A program made the position numbers and the translations under genes. A DNA stretch of 64,000 nucleotides, taken from Dipylidium caninum. Its lineage: Eukaryota > Platyhelminthes > Cestoda > Cyclophyllidea > Dipylidiidae. The notes beneath the pieces are model-generated. The model did no database searches, was not told the DNA's origin, and worked only from the letters and a program-made list of their open reading frames with translations. The stretch is taken from assembly GCA_017562135.1 (NCBI GenBank), contig QEYB01000610.1, positions 229,215 to 293,214 on the forward strand, written 5' to 3'. Shown here in pieces: positions 52,687 through 64,000 of the stretch; position 1 is the first letter of the stretch; each line of letters begins with the position of its first letter.

Positions 52687-54000
52687 GGGAACTGTTCCCT
52701 GAAAAATATGGTATTTATGATAAGTTCTTCTACTTCTTCTTCTTCTTAATCCTTATTGTTACCTCTGCACTATGTCTATTGCGATGTCTGTATGTATGCT
52801 TAAATGTAAAGGAGGAGAAGCGCATTTATGGTCACAGCAGAAGACAGTTTGGTACTTTGCCTTGAAAGACGTATAATCCATTTAGGATATGGCGTGTGGC
52901 GTGTGGAGTGCGGAGTTGGACTAATTCGGACTCCGGAAAGGCGGATGCGTGCTTGAGCGGACGTACCCCTGTGTATCTGTCGCCAGGTTCGTAAAGACGT
53001 CTCATTACGTGAAAGGAGTGTGCCATGAAAGAGTGTCTGCTGTGCTGTGGCGTGATCCATAAAGCGACGTGTTATCATTGTCCCCTTTCTACGTTGAGGC
53101 GCACAAGACACCGCTTCTCGGCCTTGTAAATGAGGTCAACTCAGCGAGTCTCATAGTTGGGTGTTTGTTGCGATTTGATTAGTTTTTGGTGTTCACTTTG
53201 GCGCACCCCTGCGGTCTAACAGGCCTGTTTTTATGAAAAGAGTGGATGAGGGGCCTTGATAAATGGTCTTGCTTCAAATGAATAACTGGTTTGGGATGTT
53301 ACACGATTAGAGAGTTATGCATACTCCGAAGTATTACGGGACTTAGCAGTGGTTGGGATGAAACATTGGGTTGGAATGCGGGAAAGGGGCGTGGGAACCT
53401 TGCACAATATGTAGTGGGGAGGTTTGTCAATAAGGTGTGTAGAGCAGCCGATTCTCTTGACTTCGGGAGGATATGTTCATGAGATTTGAGTTATTGTGTG
53501 ATATGATTGGTTGGGATTAGGATAAACCGACTTCAGGTTCTTGTGCAAAATCGCATGACTGAGGACGCATGGAATTCATTCGAGGTGAAACTAAGTTGGT
53601 GAGCCAAAACGTTTTTTGCAGGATGTATGACCGGGGCCTGTAGGTAGTGTTAGAAAAAGGATTCTGGCTAGATTGACATCGCAGCGGGGCGGCGGTATAT
53701 TAGTGACGAATTGTATTAACTGATTCGACCTTACCATGAGGGCAAGCGAATCAATATGGTGAATGCTCAACATGCTTGCGAAGAGAGCCCTTTCCCACGA
53801 AGAAAATTCACGATGACAAACTTAACCGAGACGAGGCGAAGGATTGTCCCGTTTATTGCACGTAAGCTTCCTAAGATATGGATTATGACTTTTACATCTT
53901 GCCAGACGGAAGTAGGGAGGTTTATCTGTATCTCTCCTTTAAGGCGAAGCGGTGTATCGCCGACATATCATTTGATGAATTTATTATGTGACATTTCTTA
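49840..54000. repeat. Right inner arm of inverted duplication
   Basis: Reverse-complement partner of about 20900-25080. It begins at the acceptor of the seventh recognised IPPK exon and continues about 1.3 kb past the IPPK stop. The right inner and outer arms are separated by only about 400 bases (54000-54410), compared with about 12.6 kb on the left. Confidence 0.92.
50254..50304. repeat. (TA)n microsatellite, right copy
   Basis: Partner of the tract at 24603-24657, within the intron between the SYCPCDLFSG exon and the RMLRALFAML exon of IPPK. Confidence 0.9.
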
Positions 54001-54410
54001 AATCCATCCGTTTCGCACAAATTTTTCTGCAAATATGTGCAATAATTGGCTGTTATGCGACTAACCGCATTAAAAATTTGATAGTGATTTGCTTACTAAT
54101 TTTCGTCCAATTCGTGTGCGTTTTCTGTTACATTTATACCTTCTCTTTATCCTCGCAATTATTAATGCTGCCCAAGTTTCGCGTTCGAATTATCAAATGA
54201 CCTTTCAAATACACGGGAATATAAGTGATGTGCATATTCAGTTATGTGAAGCACATTACCGAACCCGGTAAGACTGAGTTATAGCATGCAAAACACTTAG
54301 GCTTTTGCAATTATTTATATATATAACTGGTACGCTTTTTACACTGAACGGTTTGATAACGTTCATAGTCGCCGTGAGGCCGAATTGTTTTTACTTTTAG
54401 CAATTACAAT
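52690..54410. other. Region 3' of IPPK, no genes recognised
   Basis: 52690-54000 is the end of the right inner arm and contains a short TTC run (52724-52748). 54000-54410 is AT-rich sequence with no clear match in the left arms. Frames such as 53756-54001 are shared with the left arm but lack coding character. Confidence 0.45.
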
Positions 54411-54439
54411 TGATCAGTGACCAGGGTTGTTACCTTGTG

Positions 54440-54560
54440 TTACGAAGCCAACTGATTTTATTTGGTTACACATCCATTTCTTACAATGTTGAATGCTTTA
54501 ACTATCACAAACCTTTCAGTTCCGAAGTTGAAAAAATGGCACGTACACGTATTTTAATGT
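54440..54560 (+). pseudogene. LITAF-like exon relic, copy 3
   Basis: The plus-strand frame reads FGYTSISYNVECFNYHKPFS then SEVEKMARTRILMCIVISILG. It aligns with copies 1 and 2, but the second Cys of the CxxC knuckle is Tyr and conserved positions around it are lost. It lies at the inner end of the right outer arm, which matches its position relative to copy 1. Considered a decayed relic. Confidence 0.5.
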
Positions 54561-54999
54561 GTATCGTCATAAGCATATTGGGTATGGAAAAACACTCTAC
54601 ACCATTTACATATTTCCAGTATTTACCTTGTTAACGTCTTCAAAACAACCCCTTGTAAGTTTGACCTTTTACCTGATTATCGACGGTATCATTGTTGTTA
54701 GGTCTCAGTGTTGGACCCTAATTAGTCAATTCATTATTTGCCCCAACAGCATGAATTTTTATTAGTAAATTCCCCCATTAAGTACTTTATACGCTGTGAC
54801 TGTGAATAATTAATGTTGCTTTCAGAGGCTCATTAGGATGCTGTCTGATTCCCTTCTGCAAATAAGCCCACCACAATTGCCCGGAGTGCGACCAAGTGCT
54901 TGGCGTGCAGAAGCGCTAATAAATCGCTGGCAGAATCGTTGAAAAAAATTTTTTTGATATTGAATAATTGACTTTTGTGGGTAATACAACGTTATGATA

Positions 55000-57770
55000 T
55001 ATGTACTTCTTTGCTTGCGGCTATTTCGAGGCCTAGGTCTGCCTCCTTACACACTGACTTTAGTTGTCGTCGAATAAATGTGAGGGAATCACTCGTGCTC
55101 TTGGTAGTAGTGACTATGTAGAGTCAGGGTGTCTCTCGTTACAACTGCTGCGCTGCCTAGACGGAACTTCGTAGAAAGACGAGTTTTGATATTGATATTG
55201 CACTACATAGACAAGTTGCCTGAAATTGGCATGACATGAGAGCAAACCCTGATAGCTGTGATTGGTCAATTTTTGAGTTTCCAGTCATATGCTAACATGT
55301 GGTGGTTAGGGAACATCTCTTTTATTTCATATTGGACGCATCTACGATTTCGCTTGCTTTCTACAACAGATCGCCATCTTCCTTGGACACGTTGTCGTAG
55401 ATGTTGAAAAGCAAAATGAAGCATTAGACAATGTCTACATGCCGGAAGTAAGTTTGGCTAATGAAAATTTCGGAGTCCACCATATAGTGAATGAGTTTTT
55501 CAGCGCTCCGCGTCCTTTGAGTTGTCGTATAGACAACATATGTTTGTGTAAACTGGAGATCAAGTAATGTGTACTTGCTTAAAATATTCTCAGACTAATT
55601 GCAGAACACGAATTGCCGAAAAGCGGACTTCAACTATATTTTAACCATAGGAATAATTTGTTCATGCGACTAAAATACATCCGCTCCAGTGTCATCAACA
55701 ACACATCGCCTATTAGAAGGAGCGGGTAATCCACGGAGTGGTCTGCCTATCCTCGGAGTGGACATCGCATTTCCTGCCAGAGAAGCACATTGCTATGCCA
55801 AGATGAGCAGTAGAGGGTGCTAGGTAGCAAGGCCTCCACTTCTGTCCCACGTGTGTGAATAGGAGCAGTTTGGCGAAGGGAATGGAAGCCTTGGCCTTCA
55901 GGGCAGTCGAATCACATATGGGGAGTTTATGGTTGCGAACACGTAGGTCCAGAAGACTCAACACAGATGAGGGGTCAGCAGAGAGCTGGTTGGTCCGCCG
56001 TCATGAAACGCATCAGAGAAGCTAGCCTTGAAGGTAATGATATTACGAAAAGTAAGAAAGAAGAGCTATATGTCGCAGTTTTATTTCCCCTGGAACGGGA
56101 ATGGCGATGGGGTATGCCTGCCTGTTCTTTCGAGTGCGCGGGAGCTGAGGAAATATGGGTGCAGGTCATTCGCGACAAGAAATAACGCCTACGTACGCGC
56201 AATAGCAGCTCGAGAACTCAGAATATATCATTGAGGTCCGAGTAAATGGTGAACTATTTTTAAATACAATAATACACTTCGACACCCGTCTCGTCGAAAA
56301 GCAAGCTGAATACTTCCTTTTCAGTACAAGCTGGCGAAGGTTCATCTGACATCACTCCCACGCCGCGAAGGAAGAAGATGGCCGTTAAGAAGGTGAAGAG
56401 GCGTGGAAACTTACAAATTAACAACTGGCATCAAGCGCTCCACCAACATTAGTATGAATGCAGCCCATCTGGACGATGTGGCACATGCTGATGTGAGGTA
56501 TTCTGCGCGACAACCTATGTTGAATATGTCATGGGCGGCGTTATAAGAAAGAGAATCTGCTTCGTCCCTAACCCCATTCACCAACAGAGTATATGTGTAA
56601 TGGTGCCTTACCGTCGAGATTCGTGCACAAATGGCAGGAGCGCCAGTCGCATGGTCTAATGAGTTTTCCAGTGAACAGTTTCCAGTGGAAGGGACTCGTC
56701 GCCCCATCGGCTGAGAGTACACTTCTTCTCAAAATCGGAATTAAAAAATGGGTTCCGATTTATTCTGGCTGCAATGTTACATCATGTTTGATCAAGACGC
56801 TTTTGCCCCAGCTCTGTTTTTCTGTCCTTGCGATTAGATCGCGCCCGTATTTTTATCAGAGGCCATGGTAACCGACGGAACGGGCAAGCTTGGTGACTGA
56901 GGGCAATTTGATTGCTTTCACGCGATTTAAAAAATCTAAAGTGGCTCGATGAAAAACCAGTATCTGTTCAGAGCCAACAGAACTAAGAGGGATGGGTAAG
57001 CATTGCTGATTGTGGGCACATCTTAGTGCAGGCTGGTGATTTGTTATTGCCGGCATGTGGAGTAAAAAGCCGTCTAAAAATCAATCTATTAAGCGCAAGT
57101 ATATTCCAATATGAAACCATATATTTTGAAATGTTATCACTCTCGACTATCACTGTTGTTAATTTTAGCCAGATATTCTTTCTAAAAATAAATTATCTCA
57201 TTCTGCTTGTATTCGATTTTTTAATCCCGCTGCTTTGAAACTGTGTGTCTCGTTCACTTTTTTTCGATTTATACTTGTAATGGTGGGAGTTATTACGATT
57301 AAGAAATTCAATGTTTACGGGGTTGTTAGTTTTAATTTTTTCTCCAACGCTGGAGCACATCACTTTACTCTCCCAGCATTTTACGGAGTTTTCGCCTCTG
57401 CCGCCCTATCTTTTGTAAATTCATTTGCCGTCGCAATGTGTCGAATTGTTCCACCGTTTGCATATGTGTTTTTCGTGTTTCAGCTTCTCACATTCCTCGA
57501 TGTCAGTTAAGTCCCTTTTTGCCTGTAAATCCACACTTGATAGGATCATCTGGCCGTCATTATTTTTTCCGAATTCGTTGCCCTTAAATAGCAAAAATTT
57601 TAATTGCTTGTTTTGCCCGTGAGATTTTGCGTCTAATTTTCTTATATTTTCAGCTTCCCTATGTTTCAAGATAAGAGGTTACTGTAAGTCACATCGTTCT
57701 TTATTCGGTTTGTTTCATCAACCCCGCTTGCCAGTCGCGCTCCATTTGATTGCCAGTTGTTTTCTCGGCT
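55000..57770. other. Right outer arm: repeat unit R copy 3 and SmD2 upstream region
   Basis: 56280-56720 matches unit R copies 1 and 2 in reverse complement, including the segment that reads SVQAGEGSSD. About 0.5 kb present in copy 2 (25690-26180) is missing here. The remainder aligns with 4440-5540 and 6720-7990. No intact gene was seen. Confidence 0.5.
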
Positions 57771-57779
57771 TTTTTAGAA

Positions 57780-58289
57780 ATGGCGGCGACGAAGACTCGT
57801 AATCTCATGACAGAAGAGGAGTTAATTGAGTTAGAGAAACAGGAGTTCGAGACGGGCCCTCTCTCTGTGTTATTGAATGCCGTTAAAAACAATACCCAGG
57901 TGCGCACGCACTTCATTCCCGACAGCGGCCTGACGCTACACCCTTTCACTCCTTTCGCATCCTTCAAGGCACTATATACGTTGTAGTTCTCATGCTTCAT
58001 TGACTACCCGCTTGCCCCCTATATTCCATTTTTATCCAGGTCCTTATCAACTGCCGGGAATAACAAGAAGCTGCTTGCCAGAGTCAAGGCTTTCGATAGG
58101 CATTGTAATATGGTCCTCGAGAACGTCAAAGAAATGTGGACCGAGGTACCCCGTCCAGGCAAAGGAAAGAAAAAGTCCAAGCCAGTCAACAAAGACCGCT
58201 TCATTAGTAAGATGTTCCTTCGCGGCGACTCAGTCATCCTTGTTCTGCGGAACCCTCTGGCCACCGCGGCAGCTTCGGCCCGTGGATAA
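57780..58289 (+). pseudogene. SNRPD2: Second SmD2 copy with single-base insertion
   Basis: Exons at 57780-57899 and 58040-58289. Exon 1 encodes the same 40 residues as the left copy. Exon 2 carries one extra G in TGCCGGGAATAAC (58052-58064), which puts TAA in frame after seven codons of the exon. Ignoring that base, the rest of exon 2 encodes the same protein as the left copy; the nucleotide differences seen in this exon are synonymous. That pattern implies both copies were selected as proteins until very recently, or that the extra G is a sequencing error. If real, the copy is dead. Confidence 0.85.
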
Positions 58290-60527
58290 TGCGTGTCCCC
58301 ACCCAGGTCACTGATCTCCCCCAAGTATTTGTATCACAACCACGGCATTATTTATATGCATCCGTCTGATAATTGCTTTGACGTCTTAAGTGCTGTGAAT
58401 GAAATCCCACCTTGTATACTCCGTGAGAAAGCTAGGAAAACAAGGGACAGGTGTTGTATTGTGTAGAATCAAGAGGATTTTAAGTCAGAAGTAAATAACC
58501 ATTTCAAACTCCGAGGCTCTCTTGGATTGACATCAGCGAGAGGGGAATCGTCGGGAGGCAAGAACGATGCGAGTGGTTTTGAGTTAATGCGTTAACGAGC
58601 AACCAGGGAATTCGCTAATTACAATGTGGATGAATGACGGACTATCGCGGGGAGGCGCAAAGTCAGAGTCGTAGGAACAAATGCACAGAGTAAACACGAC
58701 ATTGAAGTGTCGATGAGCCTTTTCAAATCGCGACACAGGAACGAAACAGTTGTCGATGGATGCGCGACACGAAGGTAGGGAAGTAGGACGAGGAAATGCA
58801 TCGTCTTCGAGGGTGCAGCGAAAGACGAACTGGGGGCGGGCGTCCTCTTACCAGTCTTGTTTCCACTCCATGGAGACGGGTGCAGACGTGCGCATCAATT
58901 GGTTGGTAGGCGTAGGGCTATCGGGGAATCGGAACAGAAAATGAGGCGGAATGATACCAGATTTGGACAATCATGCATTTTTGCTGTTGATTGCGTTAGT
59001 TTTTTTTGAGGAGTTGCCATTAGACATCGCAAACTCTAGGCTTCGTTGACAAACGAAAGGATAAGACCGAACAACGAATGTGTGCTACCATCTCTTAAAG
59101 GGTGATGGTCTACGTTTGCCCAAACATTTAACAACATATCTGGAGCTTCGTAAGCCGCATCGCAGATGCTGGAAACGCTATTCTAAGTATGCCATTCTTT
59201 AGGTTAAATTATATGAAACATTGAATGGTGGTTGGCCCAAAACCTTTCTTTACCGATAACAGAAACAGGATCGACGGTGATGAATGGCGCGAAAACAGGT
59301 GGAACTGATCACAAATATACCAATCGAATTAAGAAGTTCAGAAAATAAACTCAGATATGAAGATTGGGGCAAATCCGATTTTGTCACATATTTCCCCAAG
59401 AGGAGCTTCGCCAACAGTCGCACACCCAACTTTAACAACAGTGGCATAGGCACCAACCTCGGTGAATTAATCAACTGACCACTTTTCAACAAATGACTTA
59501 TACACCAAAATGACTAGAGTTTGAGAAAAACAATTGCAGTGGGAAGGGGCGAACTGCGTTCTTGTATCAAATATTGGGGAATATGCGAGCCAACGGCAGA
59601 GGCAGACCGTTAATGGGACATGCAAAGTAAGCCAGACTGCGATGAGTCATCGGGTAGGCATTAAGCACGTAGTGCCAGGCTTCATGCTGTACCAGTCTTG
59701 TTTGCCCAGTCTTGAAGAGGGACAGGCCAAACATGCCAGCTAAAAAAGGGCTACATGAAATGCGTAATATCGCTTCAACATGGCTAGCCGACTGGCATTA
59801 TAACAGACGAAAGCTATTTCAATGTCTCAAATTCTAACCCCAAATCCCCCTGGACGTCAGAGAACCAAAGAATTTGTGAGAATAGTAAACTTATGAACAA
59901 AACGCCAGCAAATAATTTATCCATCTAAAGCCATGTTGAGAGTTAAGTTAGGCTTAAGACTTCCGGACAGAGATACGAAGACCAACCAGAAATATGGCCT
60001 AAGTAATAGTATTTGAGGCAAAGGCAGTTTTCAATTGAAGGCGGTTGGAGTGGAGAAATAGCCATGTGAGGCGATCTCAGAACAGAATCGAATCACTATC
60101 CGATGGGAAATAGAAGATAGTGCAGTATCTCTCGAGTTCCACCAGCATGCGAGATAAATTATGGGAGTTAATATATTGCAAAAATTAGTTTGAAACAACG
60201 TTTGAGTAAAGTAACTACGACTAACATTCTCATTAAGAGTGATGAGTACTGCTTAAGTTTGTAAATATGGGGTCCCATGTTTCCCATTGTTGTAATTAAC
60301 TTAAGGACACACTGATTAAGCCTGTGCCTGTAACAACCGTCACTAAAAAACTAGAGAATATTCCGTACCACTAACCTAGTAAAAAACTAAGTGGCAACTC
60401 AGGATTAATAAAAACTGTTGTAAGAGTATGGCTAATCGAAGATTGTGGTTGCAACAAAGAGTTAAAGGTACATCTAGATTAAAATATATGAGAATTCCTT
60501 AGATAGACACTAGAGAAAGTAGCTTAC

Positions 60528-61827
60528 CGGTTAAGAATATCATTTTTAAGTGTTTTCAATTCTTTTCGAAATTCGAAAAGAAATCTCGCGTTTTAAAGCC
60601 TCCAGATCGGCACGGGTGATGGCTGATTGACGTCAACATTGTTAACAGAAGACACTGAATTTTTTCGGCTAGAATAAAAACCAAATTTCAGAAGATTTCC
60701 GAACCCCCCGAATAATAATGCTGTTAGTGGATAAACTTGATAGTGGAATCGACATAAACGACTGAAAAGACAAGCTAGTTTCACCATGATCACACATTAG
60801 CTAAAAAAAAGCGAAATAAAACCGCGAATATGATCTTCGCCAAACCACATGGACGTAAAATTCCTAAAGAAAATTAAGTCGAGGTAATGACAGAGCATCC
60901 TACACCTTAACGTACATGGTAGCATAGTTCGATGCGGAAGCAGGTGGGGCAGGAACAGCAAAAGATGTTGCAGCGGTACCGCTGCTGTTATTATTGATGG
61001 ACTGTGAGGGGCGCCACAAATTCCCTCTCTGTGGTCGAGTTTGCAGTTCCGCAAGCACCAGAAACACCATTGTTAACCTCTGCTGTGCTCGCATCAATGC
61101 GTCGTCGCCCTAGACGGCGAAATTGGGTAATTGGATAACCAAAACATGCAAAAAGGCGTAATAAGGAGCGACAGATTTCACCACTTAAAGCAAAGTTCCG
61201 TACCACCTCAGAAAACACGTATTTAAAACATAAAGAAAGATTTAATTACTTGGACCTGTGATAGGTCACCCATAAAAATGATGAGAACAAACATTAGAAA
61301 TGTTGTGAGGTGGGCCCATAAATAATTATATATGTTCATGTTACATCACGTAGAAAACCTACGTCGCCTTCACGAGCACGTCTTCGAGCTGCCAACACCC
61401 TCTGTAAATCGGACATCATGTCAAGCGCCTTGAGCTCGACTAAGAGTTCCAGTACTAGCAGCCGCAGAAATGCCGCCTCCACCTCCCACTAACACCAGCC
61501 TCCATTTTTTCCTGTTGTTTTTTTAAGACGCATTTGTTTGGCCTGACGCAATTGGGTGGCGAGCCAGCCTCTGATTAGCTGAGTCGGGTTCATCAGTAAT
61601 CGTTGATCATCGTCACAAGAGTGGGTGCAGAGGAGGTCGGAGCTGAGTACTTGCGATCACTGGGGCCTGAGGAGGCAGAGGGAACCGGCGGGGGCGGGGG
61701 GGGAGGAGGAGGAGGTGGGGGAAGGTGGAGGGGGAGGGGCAGAAGAAAGGGGTGGTGGAGCTGGAGGGGGTGGAGCAGGAGGAGCTGCGGTTATCGTCGG
61801 AGGTGGTGGTGGCGTTGGCGGGGCCAA
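60528..61827 (-). pseudogene. Second Ena/VASP copy, frameshifted
   Basis: Reverse-complement copy of the left gene with exons at 61827-61363, 61109-60916 and 60668-60528. The poly-proline tract has lost its frame after about 40 codons and runs into a different reading. The middle exon has a 2-base gain near 61093 and a 2-base loss near 61028; these cancel, so frame is restored but about 20 residues are replaced. The tetramerisation exon has lost one C in a CCC run, giving QPSPVPIWRL and a stop instead of QPITRADLEAL. Splice sites are retained. Probably a pseudogene; base-calling errors at homopolymers are the alternative. Confidence 0.75.
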
Positions 61828-62218
61828 CTGCAGAGAACCTAGGTTAAAAAAGCTACCGATGAGAAGAACTGAACTGGAATAGAACACAACTTTTGGTATA
61901 TTTATGCTCAGGCATCGAAATTGCAGAATGGAACAAACATAAACAAAATGTAAAAATAATTACGCCTAACAGAGATAGCCAGAATGTTTGTCAGAAAAGT
62001 TAAAGTAGCACCATAGGACATACTAACGTGAAAAAGAATGAACCAAGCTATGTAATCTCATAGGGTAGTACGCAAATTTCAATAGTGTATAGATAGTGGT
62101 TAGGCGGGAGGTCAAAAATTGTAGAACGAAAAAATCAGAGTCGAAATACAAAAATTACGAAATGGTTGAGAAAAGGCTCTGAACACGATAAAAGCAACGA
62201 GGATCGTTTCAGGGTCGA

Positions 62219-64000
62219 CTTAAGTGATTGCGAACAGTCTCAGGATAGAAGAGGATTTAAAGAGTTTTTGGGTATAAAAAGATTTTTGCGCCCCGGTCTA
62301 TACAAAAATCAACGGAGCAGCTTATGCAGCAATGCAATGTAGATTGGAGATTGGGTACTGGTATTATTCAAAATTCCCAGGTAGTAAGATGCCAAAAGCT
62401 ACGGAAAACTCATTCTGGATGCGAAACTTGTTCCACTATTATTTGCTGAGTATGAGTATGCTCGCTGCACTTGCACCATGGCTAAACTCAACAGTGGATA
62501 ACTAACAGCACATGAAGGAACCTAGGTATAAACACTGTCAGGTATCATCCTGAACATTTGATTGGACGGAATCATATCCCAGTTAAATTTTCATTTCTTA
62601 GGCAAAAAACTCGTTAAGATAAGGGAAGGAAATAATAGCAGGTGATAGCCGCAAGTGGAGCAAACATCGGAGAGAGAATTTCTCGGCAGTAAAAAAGGAT
62701 AAAAATCTTAGAAGTAGAAAAAAATCAGCGGCAAAAGAAAAATACTTAAAATAGGGATCAACATGAAGTTCGTAAATAAAGGAGTAACATACTGGCCTGA
62801 AATTACGAATAGTCGAGAACAAAGTGACAAAAACGACCACAATGAGATTATCGCACCAAATGGAAATGGGAGTGGTCTAAAAGCCAGGTCACGAAGGCGT
62901 CTCGGTTGGACTGAATTGATAAGTTTACCGAAGAGTTCAAATATTGAATAGACCACTAGCAGACAAAATGATATAAAGGCAAACCGTAACATTGGAACTT
63001 AAAAACAAGTAAAAGTGATTAGTCGCAGTAATCTCACAACTAAAAAAATGAAAAAAGGTATGTATACATCCGTAAAATTGTAAAATTAAAATTTAGCTAG
63101 AGTAATTGAGGGAGATTAGGGACCAGTCAGTTCAATAGGTTATTTTAACATATAAAAGCAAGTGGCGCAATGAACGATCCTAGCATTCAAATGTTTGTCA
63201 TTACCGTTAGAGCATGTTACAATGAGAGAGTAATTATTTCTGTATTGGTTCCTTGAACTCTCCGAAAAACAAAAAGAGATTAAACCAAAAATCTAACATT
63301 CAGGAGAAAAATATCAGAATTTAGATGGGATTGTTCAACCTACAATTTGGGCAACGATTCCAAAATTCGTTAAATTTGAAAATTACCGGGTTCATATAAC
63401 AATATGAATCCGTGTCAGGGGTATTTTAATTTAGAAACTATTGAAAATAACCAAATTTATTGTTATCATTCCGCTTAAGGAGGTTGGTAAAACGGGCCCT
63501 ATTCAAAAAATAGGTCATTAATAGATTGAATCGCAAACGACTAATACCTTTTACAAGGGAAGAGGTCAGAACGCGAAAGGTAGACGGAGGTTGAACAATG
63601 CCTGGCACCAGAAGAAGGACGTGGGGCCATGCGTCCGATGAGAACCTTTCACGCTACGCCGAAGAAGATTGGTACCTGCAGCGTAAATTTTCTTATCTAC
63701 TTCACTGCATACCGAATAGATAACACCATCAAGAATTAAGTACTGGCAAATGGTATCCACAAAATTATCATATAAATTAGAATGAAGGTCATAAATCACG
63801 TGTATTACGGTATCATTTTACTACTCATATTTATAGATTGCAAGACTGTAAAAATGAAAATCAACACGCATTCCGCCCCAACGATACGTCAATTAAACAG
63901 GATGGTCATCACGTAGACGTCAGTTCAATTAAAAGGATTACCTTCTCCCGTGTAAATTAAACAAGAATGAAGTATGGGTCTTTCACTAGAATGTGAAATT
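62219..64000. other. Flank of the right outer arm
   Basis: AT-rich sequence upstream of the right Ena/VASP copy. A minus-strand patch at 63720-63566 reads SEVDKKIYAAGTNLLRR, weakly reminiscent of the start of an EVH1 domain (KKWVPAGT), with a frame break after it. Otherwise nothing recognised. Confidence 0.35.

Larger units (their letters stand above)
54410..62218. repeat. Right outer arm of inverted duplication
   Basis: Reverse-complement partner of about 1-8250. Landmarks are Ena/VASP exons (60528-61827, minus), SmD2 exons (57780-58289, plus), the repeated segment near 56280-56720 and a LITAF-like exon near 54440-54560. The match ends at 62218 only because the partner reaches the window edge. 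Genes here carry more frameshifts than in the left arm. Confidence 0.9.

Overview
The window is nuclear DNA from a metazoan, most likely a parasitic flatworm (Platyhelminthes; tapeworm or fluke). The clues are intron-rich animal genes, very short introns next to long ones, a sigma-class (helminth '28 kDa') glutathione S-transferase, a two-EF-hand protein of about 8 kDa and much degenerate repeated DNA. There are no operons and no prokaryotic signals. The exact taxon cannot be read from the sequence.

The most striking feature is a two-part inverted duplication. The outer arms are about 1-8250 and 54410-62218. They carry the C-terminal half of an Ena/VASP gene, SmD2 (SNRPD2) and a decayed LITAF-like element. 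The inner arms are about 20900-25080 and 49840-54000. They carry the 3' half of inositol-pentakisphosphate 2-kinase (IPPK). On the right the two arms are almost contiguous. On the left they are separated by about 12.6 kb of single-copy DNA holding two EF-hand genes, an orphan membrane-protein exon, mitochondrial ribosomal protein mL49 and poly(ADP-ribose) glycohydrolase (PARG). The copies have decayed in opposite directions: Ena/VASP and SmD2 are open on the left and frameshifted on the right, while IPPK is full-length on the right and only a 3' fragment on the left. A third copy of the LITAF-containing element lies at 25270-27070.

The single-copy centre (27-49.8 kb) holds, in order: a gene for an unrecognised single-pass membrane protein (+, 29942-33864), sigma GST (+, complete, 212 codons), ARL2 (-, complete, 184 codons), NF-YC (-, five exons), DRC3/LRRC48 (+, ciliary dynein regulatory complex) and IPPK (+), which runs into the right inner arm. 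DRC3 contains introns of only 26, 28, 31 and 39 nt and one intron that fits the U12-type AT-AC class.

The genes are unrelated housekeeping or parasite-biology functions: mRNA splicing, actin dynamics, inositol phosphate synthesis, PAR turnover, mitochondrial translation, tubulin/ARL2 biology, detoxification, CCAAT-box transcription and cilia. They do not form a pathway. The interest lies in duplication structure and intron biology. An assembly artefact (two haplotypes joined head to head) is the main alternative for the inverted repeat and needs long-read support. Exon boundaries were placed by hand from GT-AG sites, reading phase and family similarity; each may be off by a base or two.
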